Source: Leucocoprinus leucothites
Lineage: Eukaryota; Basidiomycota; Agaricomycetes; Agaricales; Agaricaceae
DNA: 64,000 nucleotides
Assembly (NCBI GenBank): GCA_013368445.1
Contig: JAACJO010000008.1
Span: 558,001-622,000, forward strand
Reading direction: 5' to 3'
Under the pieces are notes generated by a model, which was not told the origin of the DNA, searched no databases, and worked only from the letters and a program-made list of their open reading frames with translations. This document shows, in pieces, positions 22,753 through 33,718 of this stretch (positions are counted from its first letter, which is position 1; every line of letters starts with the position of its first letter). The position numbers were made by a program, and so were the translations under genes.

Positions 22753-24160
22753 ATGTCCAAGTCGTTTGGTCCCACTTTTAATGTTCACACCTTCTCTGCT
22801 GCGCCATATTCTTCTCAGAATGCTTCCTATGCATCTGGGTCGCAGAATTCCCAGTTCTCCTGGTCGCTCACGGGTACTTCTTCGTCTGCCCAGCCGATAA
22901 CGCCAGCAACATTGTCTACTCAACCTTCCCTTCCCGCTATTTTACCAACGAAGAAGCCTTCTAAGCTCAAGAAAAGGACAGAAGAAGAGATTGAAGTAAC
23001 CCGTAAGGCTGCAGAAAGGTACACGATTCAAAGGACTTGTTGTTCTTTACCCTTGCTTATTGTATAATACTTAGATTTTCTGCACGTCTTGCCTTGGATC
23101 ATGCCGCAGTGTTGCAGCCCGATGTGGACGCGCCGTTTGTTGATCAAGTCGACGTCGTGCGGCGTCTCCTACCTTATCATATATATTGCCAGCCGCACGA
23201 AGACCTCGACCTCCTAAAAGGCAAAAAAGGGAAGGAAAAGGCAACCGATGCTGACTTGAAGGCGGAGATTGAAGGTATTCCCCTGCACCGAATTAGAGGG
23301 AGGCCCCATGCTAACTCCTGTTTAGAGACTCGATTCGCGTTAGAGTGTCACAGGCGCTACAATAAATTGCAACACCGTTTCCGGGAAGCTCGAATACGAA
23401 CGGCTTCTGTGAGGCACCCATAATCTGATTTTGTGTTCGACTTCTTTTGACTCTGTTTCGGCAACAGCGGGCATCGCCAGATGACCAGGCCTATATCTTG
23501 GCACAGGCGGTGTTAGAAGCTGACCGTGTTGATGCCTCTCTACTCAGCAACGAGTTGAAGGTCGCACGCAGTGACCTAGAACGGCTTGAGCGCGAAAAGC
23601 GCGCCGCCACAACAAATGCTGCAAGGACCCAATATACCGCTGCCGCTACTGCCACGCCCACGCCCACCATCTCGACAATACAAGCGCAATACTATCGACC
23701 ATATCCATACGCGTATACCCAAGCATATGGGACGGCCATTCCTCCTCCCACCACCACCACCTTTCAGGTTAACCCCCCTCCCCCTCCTGCGCCCACCAAT
23801 AACCGTGCCAACACGGCCATACCCGTTCAACTGCCAGTTGCCTCTCTACCTGCCCTCCATGCGCTAGGGATCCACCCGGTTCCTGCTGTTTCCGTCGCTG
23901 AAGGCCAGACTCCCCCTCCCGCAGTTTTACGGGGATCGACCGCAAATGGTACCATGCTTATGCTGGAGATCAATGTCTCTCTTCTGCAATCTGCGCAAAT
24001 GAGTGGACTGGCGATGGTATTGAATTCACTGATGTCAAGGACCAGCACCAACACCACAGGGGCTGGGTCAACGTCGTCAAATACCTCTACTGGGACACAT
24101 CCCGCAGGGGGAGCTCCCATTACTCCTTCATCTGAGGCGAGCAATTCCCGTAACAGTTAA
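22753..24160 (+). CDS. GLTSCR1-domain chromatin-complex protein
   Basis: Four exons give a protein of roughly 400 residues. The central part carries the GLTSCR domain: LALDHAAVLQPDVDAPFVDQ, then DVVRRLLPYHIYCQPHEDLD. In animals this domain defines GLTSCR1/BICRA and GLTSCR1L, subunits of the non-canonical BAF (SWI/SNF) remodelling complex; by analogy the fungal protein probably belongs to a SWI/SNF-class complex. Basic KKPSKLKKRTEEEIEVTRKA precedes the domain and a coiled-coil-like ELKVARSDLERLEREKRAA follows it. The last half is low complexity: Thr/Pro/Tyr-rich, then polyproline runs, then a Ser/Thr/Gly tail. The start is the first ATG, 240 bases after the CDC23 stop. The intron joins restore the domain without gaps. 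The complex in fungi is inferred, not shown. Confidence 0.82.
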
Positions 24161-24623
24161 ATATTGTAGATAAATAAAATATTTATCATGCTCAATAATT
24201 AATTTCACGACAAGGGCTTTGTGTTTGCGGTCCTCTGCTGATGCTTCGACATGAGGCCGATGATTCCCGATTCCGTGGGATGAGAAGGACGAGTTTGGTT
24301 AGCACTTATGCCAGAAGAGTGGGGTGTGCATTCTTGGAGGTTTGACAGCATTCCGACCTAGTGGTGTGACAAAGTATCTGGAGCGTTGAGCCCGGAGGCT
24401 GAAATTCGATTATAAAACTCAAGACATACTTATGGTCCCTAGCAATGGCCATGTAAATATCACACGGGTGTGATGTTGTGATGTTGATGGCAATATGCGC
24501 CAAATCAGTATTCGGGAGCTGAGAGGCCTGAGGCTAGGGCTGAATTCTCCATTCCAGTGGCACTCTTGCCTTGAGCGCCTTTCCAAAGTTGCTCAGTCAG
24601 GCTATTTCCTCTGCTCGACTAAC
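24161..24623. other. Intergenic region before the CLC gene
   Basis: 463 bases with the 3' end of the GLTSCR-domain gene and the CLC promoter. An in-frame ATG at 24495 could extend the CLC protein by 43 residues, so part of this region may be coding. Nothing else was recognised. Confidence 0.4.
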
Positions 24624-27600
24624 ATGTCGTCGTCAGAAGTTCCCACTCCCGGTCATTTCATCCCTCCCTCGCCAACGACGTGGCGCCGCGAACGTTTGCT
24701 ACACATCGGTAGCAATTCCACTATGCCTTCCATTCACCCGAATGACGATGGCCAGCAACAAGTCAATGAAGAAGTCAGCGACATCTCACTGCCTGCGCCC
24801 CTATTCAGCGAGACAACCGCCTTGCGGCAACCGAATCGCCAAGCGTCCTACGGGTCTATTCCAACCCCCAGGTTGGTTAACCGGCCTTCTCTCAGTTTTC
24901 GTCAAAGCCTCTCGCGTGTCCCAGGACTACAAAATCTTAACGGGAAATCCCATCCGTCTAGTCCCCTTGAATCACCATCAACTCCCAGATACTCGATCCT
25001 CAAGTCCCAACGGCCAATCTCAGCCTACGACGCGCCATTGAAGGATAGTACAGAGCAAGGGACGGACGCCCGGGTTAATGGCATTCGTGTCTGGTACTCG
25101 TCGTTTACATCGATCGACTGGCTCCATGACGCAATTAAAGACTCGGCCCGCTTTGCACGCTTGAGAAGGAGACCTTCTCTCCGATCAAGAATCCGACTAC
25201 TTATTGACAGGGGGTTAGGGTGGTTCATCGTCACCGTGGTTGGTTTCCTCACCGCTTGCGTGGCATTTTTGGTAGTTCGCAGCGAACAATGGTTATTTGA
25301 CCTCAAGGAGGGCTTTTGTGGTGATGCCTGGTATAAGGCAAAACGCTTCTGCTGTTTTCAATCTCACACCGGTAATCTACAGTCTCCATGGCTTGTAGAA
25401 AGCGGTGAATTTTGTCCTGCCTGGCGAACTTGGTCAGAGGTGTTTGACCAAACGGGCGCAAAGGGAGAAATGGTAGATTATCTGTCATGGACTGCTATTG
25501 CTGTAAGTTTTGTGTTCTTCTGCTATTAGGAACACCAGCCCGGAATTGATACTTTTTAGCTCGTGTTGGCAGGAACGTCATGTTTCCTTACAGTCTTACT
25601 TAGTGATTCCACTACATTTACAACTCGCAAGGAATCCGGGGTACTCAAGCCAGAGTTTGCTGATCATCAAACACCAATAGACCCTAGCCTCGCCCCGAAG
25701 CGAAAGGTTATGTACTATGTACGTATGTGTTTCATGGTGGAAGATCCGTCTTGATGATTAGCTTAGGCTGCTGGCTCTGGTGTACCCGAGATCAAGACGA
25801 TCCTCTCAGGTACTTGACGCTTCATTTCTTCCTCCTCAAACTAACTAGTCAAAAGGCTTTGTCATTCATGGGTATCTTGGTGGTAGAGTCCTATTCACCA
25901 AAGCTGTGGGGTTGCCAATGGCTGTGGCATCCGGCCTCTCTTTAGGCAAAGAAGGTCCCTTCGTTCATATTGGTAGTTGCATCGGAAATATCGTCAGCCG
26001 TATTGCTAACAAGTATGAGAATAACGAAGGCATGCGTTTTACCTCTATTTTCAGTAGCCCCTTAATGATGAAATTATTAGCTAAACGACGGGAGATTCTA
26101 AGTGCTGCTTGTGCTGCTGGTGTTGCCGTTGCTTTCGGCGCCCCAATCGGTGGGACTTTGTTCAGTCTCGAGGAGGTATCATATTTCTTTCCCCCGAAGG
26201 TAAGCCACCGCTATCTGTTGTCAATCAGCACTGACGGAATCATAGGTTATGTGGAGGAGGTATGGATGATATGCTCCGCCTTGATGGACTTCGTTGATCT
26301 TTGGCGAACAGTTTCTTCTGTGCCATGGTCGCTGCCATCACTTTAAAAATGTTAGACCCCTTTGGAACTGGGAAGGTAGTGCTTTTCCAGGTCACCTATG
26401 ATAAAGTTAGTTTTCCGAAGTATTTTAAGGGGTAGTGGACTGAAGCAACCTACTTCACCAGGATTGGCGGGCATTCGAGTTGATCCCCTTCATTATCCTT
26501 GGTATCTTCGGAGTACGTTCCTTCCTCCCATTTGCTCAGAACTTCTTTCATATAACATTTTTTAGGGTGTATACGGCGCTTATTTCTCAAAACTGAACTA
26601 CCGCTGGGGCAAACATGTCCGGAATAAAACATGGCTGATTCGCCACCCACTCTTGGAAGTATTGCTCGTATGTAACAACTTCACGTCGAAGTTTCAAAAC
26701 CTTTACTATAACACACTCTCCACCCGCAGATCACATCGGTTACCACTCTTCTCTGTTTCCTCAATCCGTTTACTCGGATGGGTGGACCTGAGCTGGTCTA
26801 CAACCTATTCTCTGAATGCCGTCCGGATTACGACGATAATTATTCTCTTGGTCTGTGTTTAGCTGATCGTGGCTCTGCTGAACAGGCTTGGCGTGTATCT
26901 CGTTACCTTTTTGTGGCATTGCTTGTAAAGGGTGCACTAACCGTTGTAACCTTTGGACTCAGAGTTCCCTGCGGTATTTTTATCCCATCCTTGGGAGTTG
27001 GTGCTTGCGCGGGCCGGATACTTGGCATTTGGATTCAATGGATGCAATACCAAAGTCCTGAATCCGGTAGATTCATCCAAGCCTGTGGAGAGGAAGGAGA
27101 TTGTGGGTTTATTCAACTCTTCTCCTGATACCTTCGACTCAACCACACGTCCTTCCAAAGGCGTTATTCCGGGGTTATATGCAATGGTTGGCGCTGCAGC
27201 CTCGTTGTCTGGTGTCACGGTACGCTACTGTGCCTTCCCAACTGATCGGTTAGATGACCACCGAGCCCGATAGAGAACCACCGTTTCCTTGGCAGTCATC
27301 ATGTTTGAGTTGACTGATACGCTTACTTACGCCGTGCCTGTTATGCTCGCCGTTCTTGTTGCAAAGACAGTAGCTGATGCCCTCGAACCGAAGGGCATCT
27401 ATGAACTTGTCATCGAGCTGAATCAACTACCATTCCTGGACTCGAAGCACGAATACCTATGGGGCAATCTTCAAATCAATGATGTGGTAAAGTTCTGATT
27501 CTCTGTTCTTGCCTACATAACATCTCAATTTGGGGGCAGACGTCGCGAGACGTGGATACCATTCAACTAGAGGAGAATAACACAGTTATGAGCTTGAGGG

Positions 27601-28226
27601 ATAAGCTTTTAGCTCTGAACATGGCTGGGAACGAGGACAGCGGATTTCCGATTTTAAGAAAGGACGCTAACGAAGACGGGTCTCGCATGGTCGGATACAT
27701 TGGTGCCAGTGAACTCGAGCATGCTTTGAGTAAGAGCTTCATCCTATTCCTTAACACAGCGCGACAGTCTTACCGAACTCGGGTTTGCAGGTATAGTGGC
27801 AGATGCAGATGCGGACAGAGAAGTCCGGTTCCAAGCAAACTACACCCATAATCTCGCAGCATCTTCAGTATCATCTCTACTCGGCAATCATCAACAACTT
27901 CACTCAGATGCCGACCCGTTTGACTTCAGTATCTACATGGATCAAGTTTGTCTCTTCGCTCCTCCCAGAAGGAATCTCTCACCTTATCATATCCAACCTG
28001 CCAGGCTCCCTTAACAATATCATCAAACTCACCGATGGAACTACTGCACCAGTTCTTCGTAAAACTCGGGGCTCGCTATGTTGTGATCACTGATTCAGAA
28101 GGGCTATGTATGTTTTTTTCTCAAGGTCCGCGGGAACGCTCCACTGATTCATCAACGTTAGATGAAGGTGCCATCGACAAGAAGACTTGGCTTGCCTTCC
28201 TGAGCCATCTAGAGGAAAAGTCCTGA
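24624..28226 (+). CDS. CLC-type voltage-gated chloride channel / Cl-/H+ antiporter
   Basis: A many-exon gene encoding roughly 830-850 residues. CLC proteins move chloride, often in exchange for protons, across Golgi/endosomal or vacuolar membranes in fungi (yeast Gef1). A ~190-residue cytosolic N-terminus is followed by the membrane domain with all three selectivity-filter motifs: [27 protein letters not shown] (with the gating glutamate) and [11 protein letters not shown]. Also visible are [35 protein letters not shown] and the helix R region. Two CBS domains follow (starting [13 protein letters not shown] and, after a linker, [17 protein letters not shown]), ending [12 protein letters not shown]. 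The gating glutamate predicts an antiporter rather than a pure channel. I chose the ATG at 24624 ([12 protein letters not shown]); the in-frame ATG at 24495 is the alternative. Confidence 0.92.
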
Positions 28227-28555
28227 TGTCCCACTTGGCCCTGCCAGCGTCGGTGGATTTCTGCTGTGCTCCATCTACCACATGGTGTCGCCATGTTCCT
28301 GACCCATTTTCGAATCGGACTCTCATACCAAACGAACTTCGCATCTATTGTTCCATCATGTACTCTAATACCCCGTGTATACCCCGATTCTCTGCCTTCC
28401 GTATATGTTTATACAGTGCATACTACATAGTCGTATAGTACCTACTGAATGTGAGTATATGTGTGTGTTGTGGTATGTTTGATTTCAAGTCCTTTCTCAC
28501 GCATCCTTTGAATGCATCGCTGCCCTTCAGTAGGCACTAATCGACACAAACGACG
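28227..28555. other. Intergenic region between CLC gene and SmD3
   Basis: 329 bases between two plus-strand genes. A short GT-rich run (around 28454-28478) occurs. No gene or clear regulatory element is seen. Confidence 0.4.
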
Positions 28556-29251
28556 ATGGCCACTGCTGGACTTGGTGTTCCCGTTAAGCTACTCCACGAA
28601 TCTTTGGGTCATGTTATCACAGTCGAGTTGAAAACTGGTCAGTTATACCGCGGAAAACTCGCAGAAGGTACGCTCCAGATTTTCATCCCCCTTATCCACC
28701 AACTAACGAATCGATTTCACCTCGCTTTGCAGCGGAAGACAACCTGAACATTTCCTTAAAGGATATAACGGTAACAGGTCGTGATGGACGTGTCTCGCAG
28801 TTGGATCAAGTGTATATTCGAGGCAGTATGGTCCGTTTCTTCATTGTGCCGGACATGTTGCAGAACGCGCCTATGTAAGTATGCTACCTTAAAGCGCTTC
28901 GGATTTCAATCTGATGGGCTCGACACGACAGGTTCAAACGAGTAGGTCCCAATGCGATGAGAGGAAGAGGTATCGGTACAGCACGTGGACGCGCTACAAT
29001 CATGCGAGGTATGTTGCTCATTCGCCCTGTGATCCCCAGCCTGAATCATGGTACCCTACATTGGGCTACTGTACCCCGCCGTTTTCCAAATCTTCCTATC
29101 TGCATTGACGCTTGCTGACATTGACGTTCTTTCCTTCTCAGCAAATGGTGCGATCTATCTTGCTTGCCTGTTTACGATCAATGACTAACAGCGTATTCTA
29201 GCCCGTCGTGGACGCGGTGCCGTTCCTGCTCCTCGCGGAATCAGACGGTGA
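28556..29251 (+). CDS. SMD3: Small nuclear ribonucleoprotein SmD3
   Basis: The spliced protein is 128 residues. SmD3 is one of the seven Sm ring proteins that bind the U-rich Sm site of spliceosomal snRNAs. It begins [20 protein letters not shown], then the Sm1 motif ([20 protein letters not shown]) and Sm2 ([17 protein letters not shown]), and ends in an RG-rich tail ([17 protein letters not shown], then [17 protein letters not shown]) suited to arginine dimethylation. Exon 1 is 28556-28667. The tail is split by several introns, and a 6-nucleotide exon (29142-29147, CAAATG) is required to connect IMRA to NARRGRG in frame. The stop is TGA at 29249-29251. The downstream neighbour is a weak hypothetical gene. 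Confidence 0.93.
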
Positions 29252-29811
29252 ATTCATAATTGAAGGGTATCAACACACCCGTTTTCCAAAAGCTGTCGCG
29301 TCACTCTTAAAATGTATGCCATCACGGACGACTGTGAATGGCGTTTTCCCCCCTCCTTTTCTTGTAGGCTTGAGAAGCCGATGTTCAGTTTTATTCTTTC
29401 TGCCAATTGCCGTATTGGTTAATGTGAGTAGATTACTGTGTCAAAAGCCGTGTCGTAACAAGACTATAATGATACTTGATCTCACAAGACCACATTCATC
29501 TCGCCTCAGGTTTATCACTGGATGGGAGAGCGTCGACGCCTATCCCCCGATAAGGAATAACATAGAATTTAGCATGTGGTCTTCTGCAGCTCACCCGCTT
29601 GAACTTCTTGAACTTCCCCGTGGGGTAGCCGACCTCAAGACTTAATTTTGCACAAGCCACTCGTGCTTCGGATTGTAACTCCGCCAAGACACTCCCTTGG
29701 TGCCAATGTTATCGCTTCAACCCATCATAATACTTTACTACTCTCCTCTGAATTGGAGATGCACACTCCGGTCTTCTCGTCTTCGTTCTCACATACATCA
29801 CTCTGCCCAGC
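29252..29811. other. Intergenic region downstream of SmD3
   Basis: 560 bases. The left part is the SmD3 3' region. The last ~60 bases are pyrimidine-rich and run into the ATG of the hypothetical gene, as expected for a fungal leader. No other feature was recognised. Confidence 0.4.
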
Positions 29812-30163
29812 ATGAATGAATTTCTTGCCAAGAGACATACTGACAATCAAGCCTCAGGGTCTGCACTGGACAACGACTCAGACAGTGATGATAGTCTTGA
29901 TGGTCTTGGCTGTCACGAAACTATAAGGGGCTTGAGAAAACAAAATTTCGATGCAAGGAAAAATCAGAGCCCGTCCACTTTCTTCCACCCGCGTAAGGAG
30001 AGCATGATGCGAGTATCGCTTGCAGCCACTCACATCAGTCAAGAGAAGCCACAATGAAACTTACCATCGCGTACAACCGCACTTCTCCTTCGGCGGTCCT
30101 TTGGTGAAATGCCGTGACGCTCTGGACTCATCTCATCAACTACAAACCGTCAGTAGCATTTAA
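29812..30163 (+). CDS. Hypothetical small protein (tentative two-exon gene)
   Basis: Not recognised. The ATG at 29812 follows a C/T-rich leader. Exon 1 (29812-29992) and exon 2 (30039-30163) join across a 46-base GT-AG intron (29993-30038) to give 101 residues. The N-terminal half is acidic and serine-rich (DNDSDSDDSLDGLG) followed by a charged segment (ETIRGLRKQNFDARKNQ). The second exon adds a His-rich stretch (HNETYHRVQPHFSFGGP). There is no signal peptide or membrane segment. Support is the leader, the intron of family-typical length in this genome, and an open frame that continues on the far side of it. It could still be chance, because both exons are short and no homologue is recalled. 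Confidence 0.33.
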
Positions 30164-30178
30164 ATCCGAATCGGATTT
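30162..30178. repeat. 17-base inverted repeat with CCG-N3-CGG core
   Basis: AAATCCGA-A-TCGGATTT is a perfect 8-base inverted repeat around one central base. Its core CCGAATCGG is an everted CGG pair of the type bound by some Zn2Cys6 dimers. It overlaps the stop codon of the tentative hypothetical gene, so it could equally be a terminator-side hairpin. Confidence 0.4.
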
Positions 30179-33036
30179 GAACGACTAGGCATTTCTCATC
30201 GGAAATGGGTTCACCTGCCGGTCTCTTCCGTTGACATTGAATGTCTAAGGTTTCCTGAAATTTCGGAGACTGGAGAACGCGAGAAATGATTAATGAACCC
30301 TGTGCAATGTTAAAACAATCTTGATCTTCTATTGAGGATTGGTGGCCGATTCATAATCTGGACGACGACATACACGCTTTCAGGCCTGCTTCAAAACATT
30401 TGAGCAGCCCGACTATTTTTAAATCGTCTCCTGAACAGCCTCGCTTGATAACTTAAGCCTAGGAGATACACTTCATGGCCGCGATTCTAGATTGAATTTT
30501 AGATGCCCGTAAACGATGCCCGTCTCCATTGATAGGGTGATTCAGGGGTATGACGTTCCGTGGTCGCTCACTTAGGGAGCCGAGCATCATACTTGGGCGT
30601 GCTACACCTTCTGTTTTGTTCACTCAATTATGAGATAGGCCTGTCAATCATTCGTGCTTCAGGTATATCCAGGCTAGGTAAGGGTGTATTCCAGAAAAGC
30701 ATTTTTTTTGGGCTAGTGGAGACATGCAGAAGCCTGTATTCCTCCCAAGCAGGCAACCATGAACAGGGGTACAATAAGCTCAAGCATCAGAGCACTCAAA
30801 GTTCCATGATTACTTGTAAGTGGAAGCTGCCTCTGGAAATCGACCCAAATGCTCTAGATAGGCATGTCTGAGTTCAGGGAACAACCCTTTGACCAACTTA
30901 GAAAGGGAGTTGCCGAATAAGGTTAACGTAACTTAGTCGACCCTCAATTGCCATGTGGGATTTTTTGCCAAGATAAATCATAAACAGGGTTTCGATCCCT
31001 ACATGAGCCACACCATCAGCCTGTTCATCAAGAACTGAGCCGGCTCGTCATGGTACTATTTTCATCGGGGACATCGTCAATGGCCGAGATCTCGTTTGTT
31101 GTTTTCCAAACATCCTCGAAACAAAAGTACACAGAAGAGTCTGATAAATGATCTTCCGTTGGATGTGCTCAAGACAATGCCAAGCCCCTGCCAAGATCGA
31201 ACGATAACAGTCTGACATTGTGCTACCCACGGAAAGACGGAGATTGTGGAGAAACGTGGTTACTCAACAGTTAGGTGGTTCACTGGCTGAAATTAGAGGT
31301 TAAAGGGATGCAATCCCTCTAGGACGAAAAACAAAGATTCTCATATTGGTGAGACCAGCCACGATCGCATCGCACATGAAGATTAATAGACAAGCTCAGG
31401 CTGCTAACTTTCAGTTGACGTCCGAATACAACTGACCACGCCATCAAAGTCATCTGGCTGGTAGACATAAATGAGCATGGGCCGATGAAACTAGTCCTTT
31501 GTCGGTAACAAGATTAGTACTCCCGGGTTCTGGCCAGATTGGTTAGAGCAAGAATCATAGTAACTTATAGCAGTGTTCAGGGTAGAATGCGACACGAAAA
31601 ATGAAGAAATTAACCCGAGGAGGCTCGAGCCTGAGAAGATCTCTAGGGTGAGATTAATAGCTGGTTCAACTGGTAAGGTCGGGACACAGACGCCATGGTA
31701 TTCTGGAGCTAGAACCATAGATCTTTGAGTATCCTTGTCGGAGGAACCAAGTAACTAATACGAGAATATTGACTCGAGGACAAAGAAAAAGATAACAGAT
31801 GTCCTGAGAAGGAAACACGGACTCCCGCCATGAAGATAAGGAAGAGGGGATCATTTGCTGTCCGGGTCGTTGGGAACTTAAGTAGACGGCCGATGATAAT
31901 GAACTATCAAAATAAAACTTCAGACGTTCAGGTGCATTGACTACGTCATTTCTAGACGGCTCAGTATACTTGGCGTGATATACCTACCGAAGGCGATGTA
32001 GAGAAAGTCCGAGGATGCGTGCTCATGTAACCAAGTATGGTTAGCTAGCGTGCTGATTACGGTGGTGATGTTTTTCATCCGATGATATCCTTCTGACCGA
32101 CTCCGACGGGGACAGATTTTGGAGATTGCGCGTGGACGAGCCTTAACATGCGGGCCATGGTAGGCTATAGTCGGGGTTAAATGAGAATCAGCCCGAGGGA
32201 AATGTCAGTCGCGGTCATCCGGGCATTCTCTTCTGCTGAACTAGTAAAGAGGTCCCATTTTTGTGAGCCATCAACCATGGCTGTGTATTATATCCTCCTA
32301 ATACCCCACCAGAGTGATCCCTCACCCTCGTTGACCGGTCTGAAGGCAAAGCCAATGGCAATATTCCGCCTCATAGCTCAAACCTGGCGGGGAGAACACT
32401 GCCGTATACGATCTCTCCTAGAATAAAACTTGACGTACTGATCATACTCACAATCGCCATAGGTAGGACGCCCAGCAGCTAAAAGGGTAGAGTCTATATC
32501 AATGTGCAGAACTACCATTCCATGCATGGCATTCGGGATGCAGCAAATCCCCGCGGGTGTTAAATTGATAATCGACACTCAATAGGCGGAGATATACTTT
32601 GCACCCAGGTGGATTGAGAGAAGAGAGCTAAAGGCGCGAAGTGAGGCGACAAGTTGTAATCCAGTTCAAACCGATGTGGGGCTATGATAGAGCGAGCTCA
32701 AATCCATATGTTTTACATGTCGTCCACTACGGAACAGGACTAAGCAGCCCAGTGAGCCGAACACGCGATAGATTTAAGGCCTATATGGAGGCTGCTTATC
32801 GACTTTACAATTGCGTGAGTAATCCAGAGCCACGGGAAATCTTCGTTATTTAAGTCTATTGCCTGGGAAATACAATCCAGCGGCATTTTCACTGCTAGTA
32901 TCTAAGAAAAGTCGTACTTGGTCAAAATCGCCAATTATCCGAGTATAGCGAGGGCTTACAATAACGTAAATTGGATTGGCCGAACGATTGTGTTTTAAAA
33001 ATGCAAAGTTGGAAGGGACATCCGGAAACAGTCCTG
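30164..33036. other. 2.9-kb stretch without a supported gene
   Basis: The largest gene-free interval of the window. Open frames are short, scattered over all frames and lack motifs; the longest (30560-30871) has no ATG. I see no reverse transcriptase, transposase or terminal repeats, though a decayed element could be beyond recognition by eye. A 10-base palindrome GAGCCGGCTC occurs at 31037-31046. Confidence 0.5.
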
Positions 33037-33384
33037 TCAAAAATCGGAAACTCGGCCTTTGAAACTCCAGTCCCCACCATCTTCCGCCCAGCGTCCAATC
33101 GGTTCCCTCTTAGGACCGCCTCGTTCCCCGGTTATGGGATTTTGCTCGCCCTCGAATTCAGGTTGTATCGGCTCGCGGGCGTCAGGGTGTAGTTCGGGGC
33201 TGACAGAGGACGAGGACTGGGCGAGAGGTGTCTGTGCCTTGCGAAGTAATTCCTCAAACTCGCGCTGCTGTTCTCGAGGAAGGGGAGGTGGAGCGGGCCT
33301 GTTTAAATTGGCCATAGTGCGGGAATGCACATACAGGCGTTGTGCAAAGTAGCGATGAGTTCGCGTGCAAAGGATGGAGGACAT
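33037..33384 (-). CDS. SDHAF4: Succinate dehydrogenase assembly factor 4 (SDHAF4)
   Basis: An intronless frame of 115 residues. SDHAF4 (yeast Sdh8) binds flavinylated Sdh1 in the mitochondrial matrix and promotes its assembly with Sdh2. The C-terminus is the DUF1674 signature: NPITGERGGPKREPIGRWAE, then DGGDWSFKGRVSDF at the very end. The N-terminus (MSSILCTRTHRYFAQRLYVH) is basic, hydroxylated and free of acids, as in a mitochondrial targeting peptide. The middle is proline/glutamine-rich. The start is ATG 33382-33384. It is divergent from the large Zn2Cys6 regulator with only 249 bases between start codons, including a CACGTG box. Confidence 0.92.
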   Translation of the reverse strand: MSSILCTRTHRYFAQRLYVHSRTMANLNRPAPPPLPREQQREFEELLRKAQTPLAQSSSSVSPELHPDAREPIQPEFEGEQNPITGERGGPKREPIGRWAEDGGDWSFKGRVSDF

Positions 33385-33633
33385 GATGCAACAGAGATTG
33401 GTTGTTAAAACCACCGAGAAAAGCGGAAAAGGCGGATCACGCGTCGAGTTACATAATTCACGTGGCATTGCGTAATGGGATTGGCAGGTTGTGGATAGGC
33501 CCCGATTCGAGACATCGACAACTCTTTGATCGCTGGCCAAGTGGAGCCTTCGACTGGCCTCCAGCTTCAATCTCCTCAGCTGTGGGTTTTTTCCCCCTCC
33601 GTAATACCACCGTCATATACGCATGGTGCATCC
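33385..33633. promoter_or_regulatory. Divergent promoter, SDHAF4 / Zn2Cys6 regulator, with CACGTG box
   Basis: 249 bases between head-to-head start codons. A CACGTG at 33459-33464 lies about 75 bases before the SDHAF4 ATG. Sharing such a short region, the two genes may be partly co-regulated; that is inference. Confidence 0.5.
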
Positions 33634-33718
33634 ATGCAGCTCGGCTCGCATCCCCCCATTTCTATCCCCGCTCCTATTGTCATTCCTTCAGCTCCTATCC
33701 TGCCTGAGCACCGGCTAG
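33623..33718 (+). promoter_or_regulatory. Possible overlapping upstream ORF
   Basis: An ATG at 33623 opens a 31-codon frame ending at TAG 33716-33718, out of frame with and overlapping the regulator start at 33634. If the mRNA begins upstream of it, this uORF would reduce translation from the main ATG. It is only relevant if no intron removes it. Confidence 0.35.

Noticed and set aside
24495..24623. CLC protein starting at the upstream ATG 24495
   Set aside because: It is in frame and possible, but the extra 43 residues do not look like a CLC N-terminus, while the 24624 ATG opens a typical disordered tail. Kept as an alternative only.
30560..30871. 103-codon open frame as a gene
   Set aside because: It has no ATG start, no family motif and no matching splice pattern.
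30980..31010. tRNA T-loop-like GGGTTTCGATCCC motif
   Set aside because: The loop is one base off the TTCRANY pattern, the stem does not pair properly and no A-box or acceptor stem is present at the right distance.
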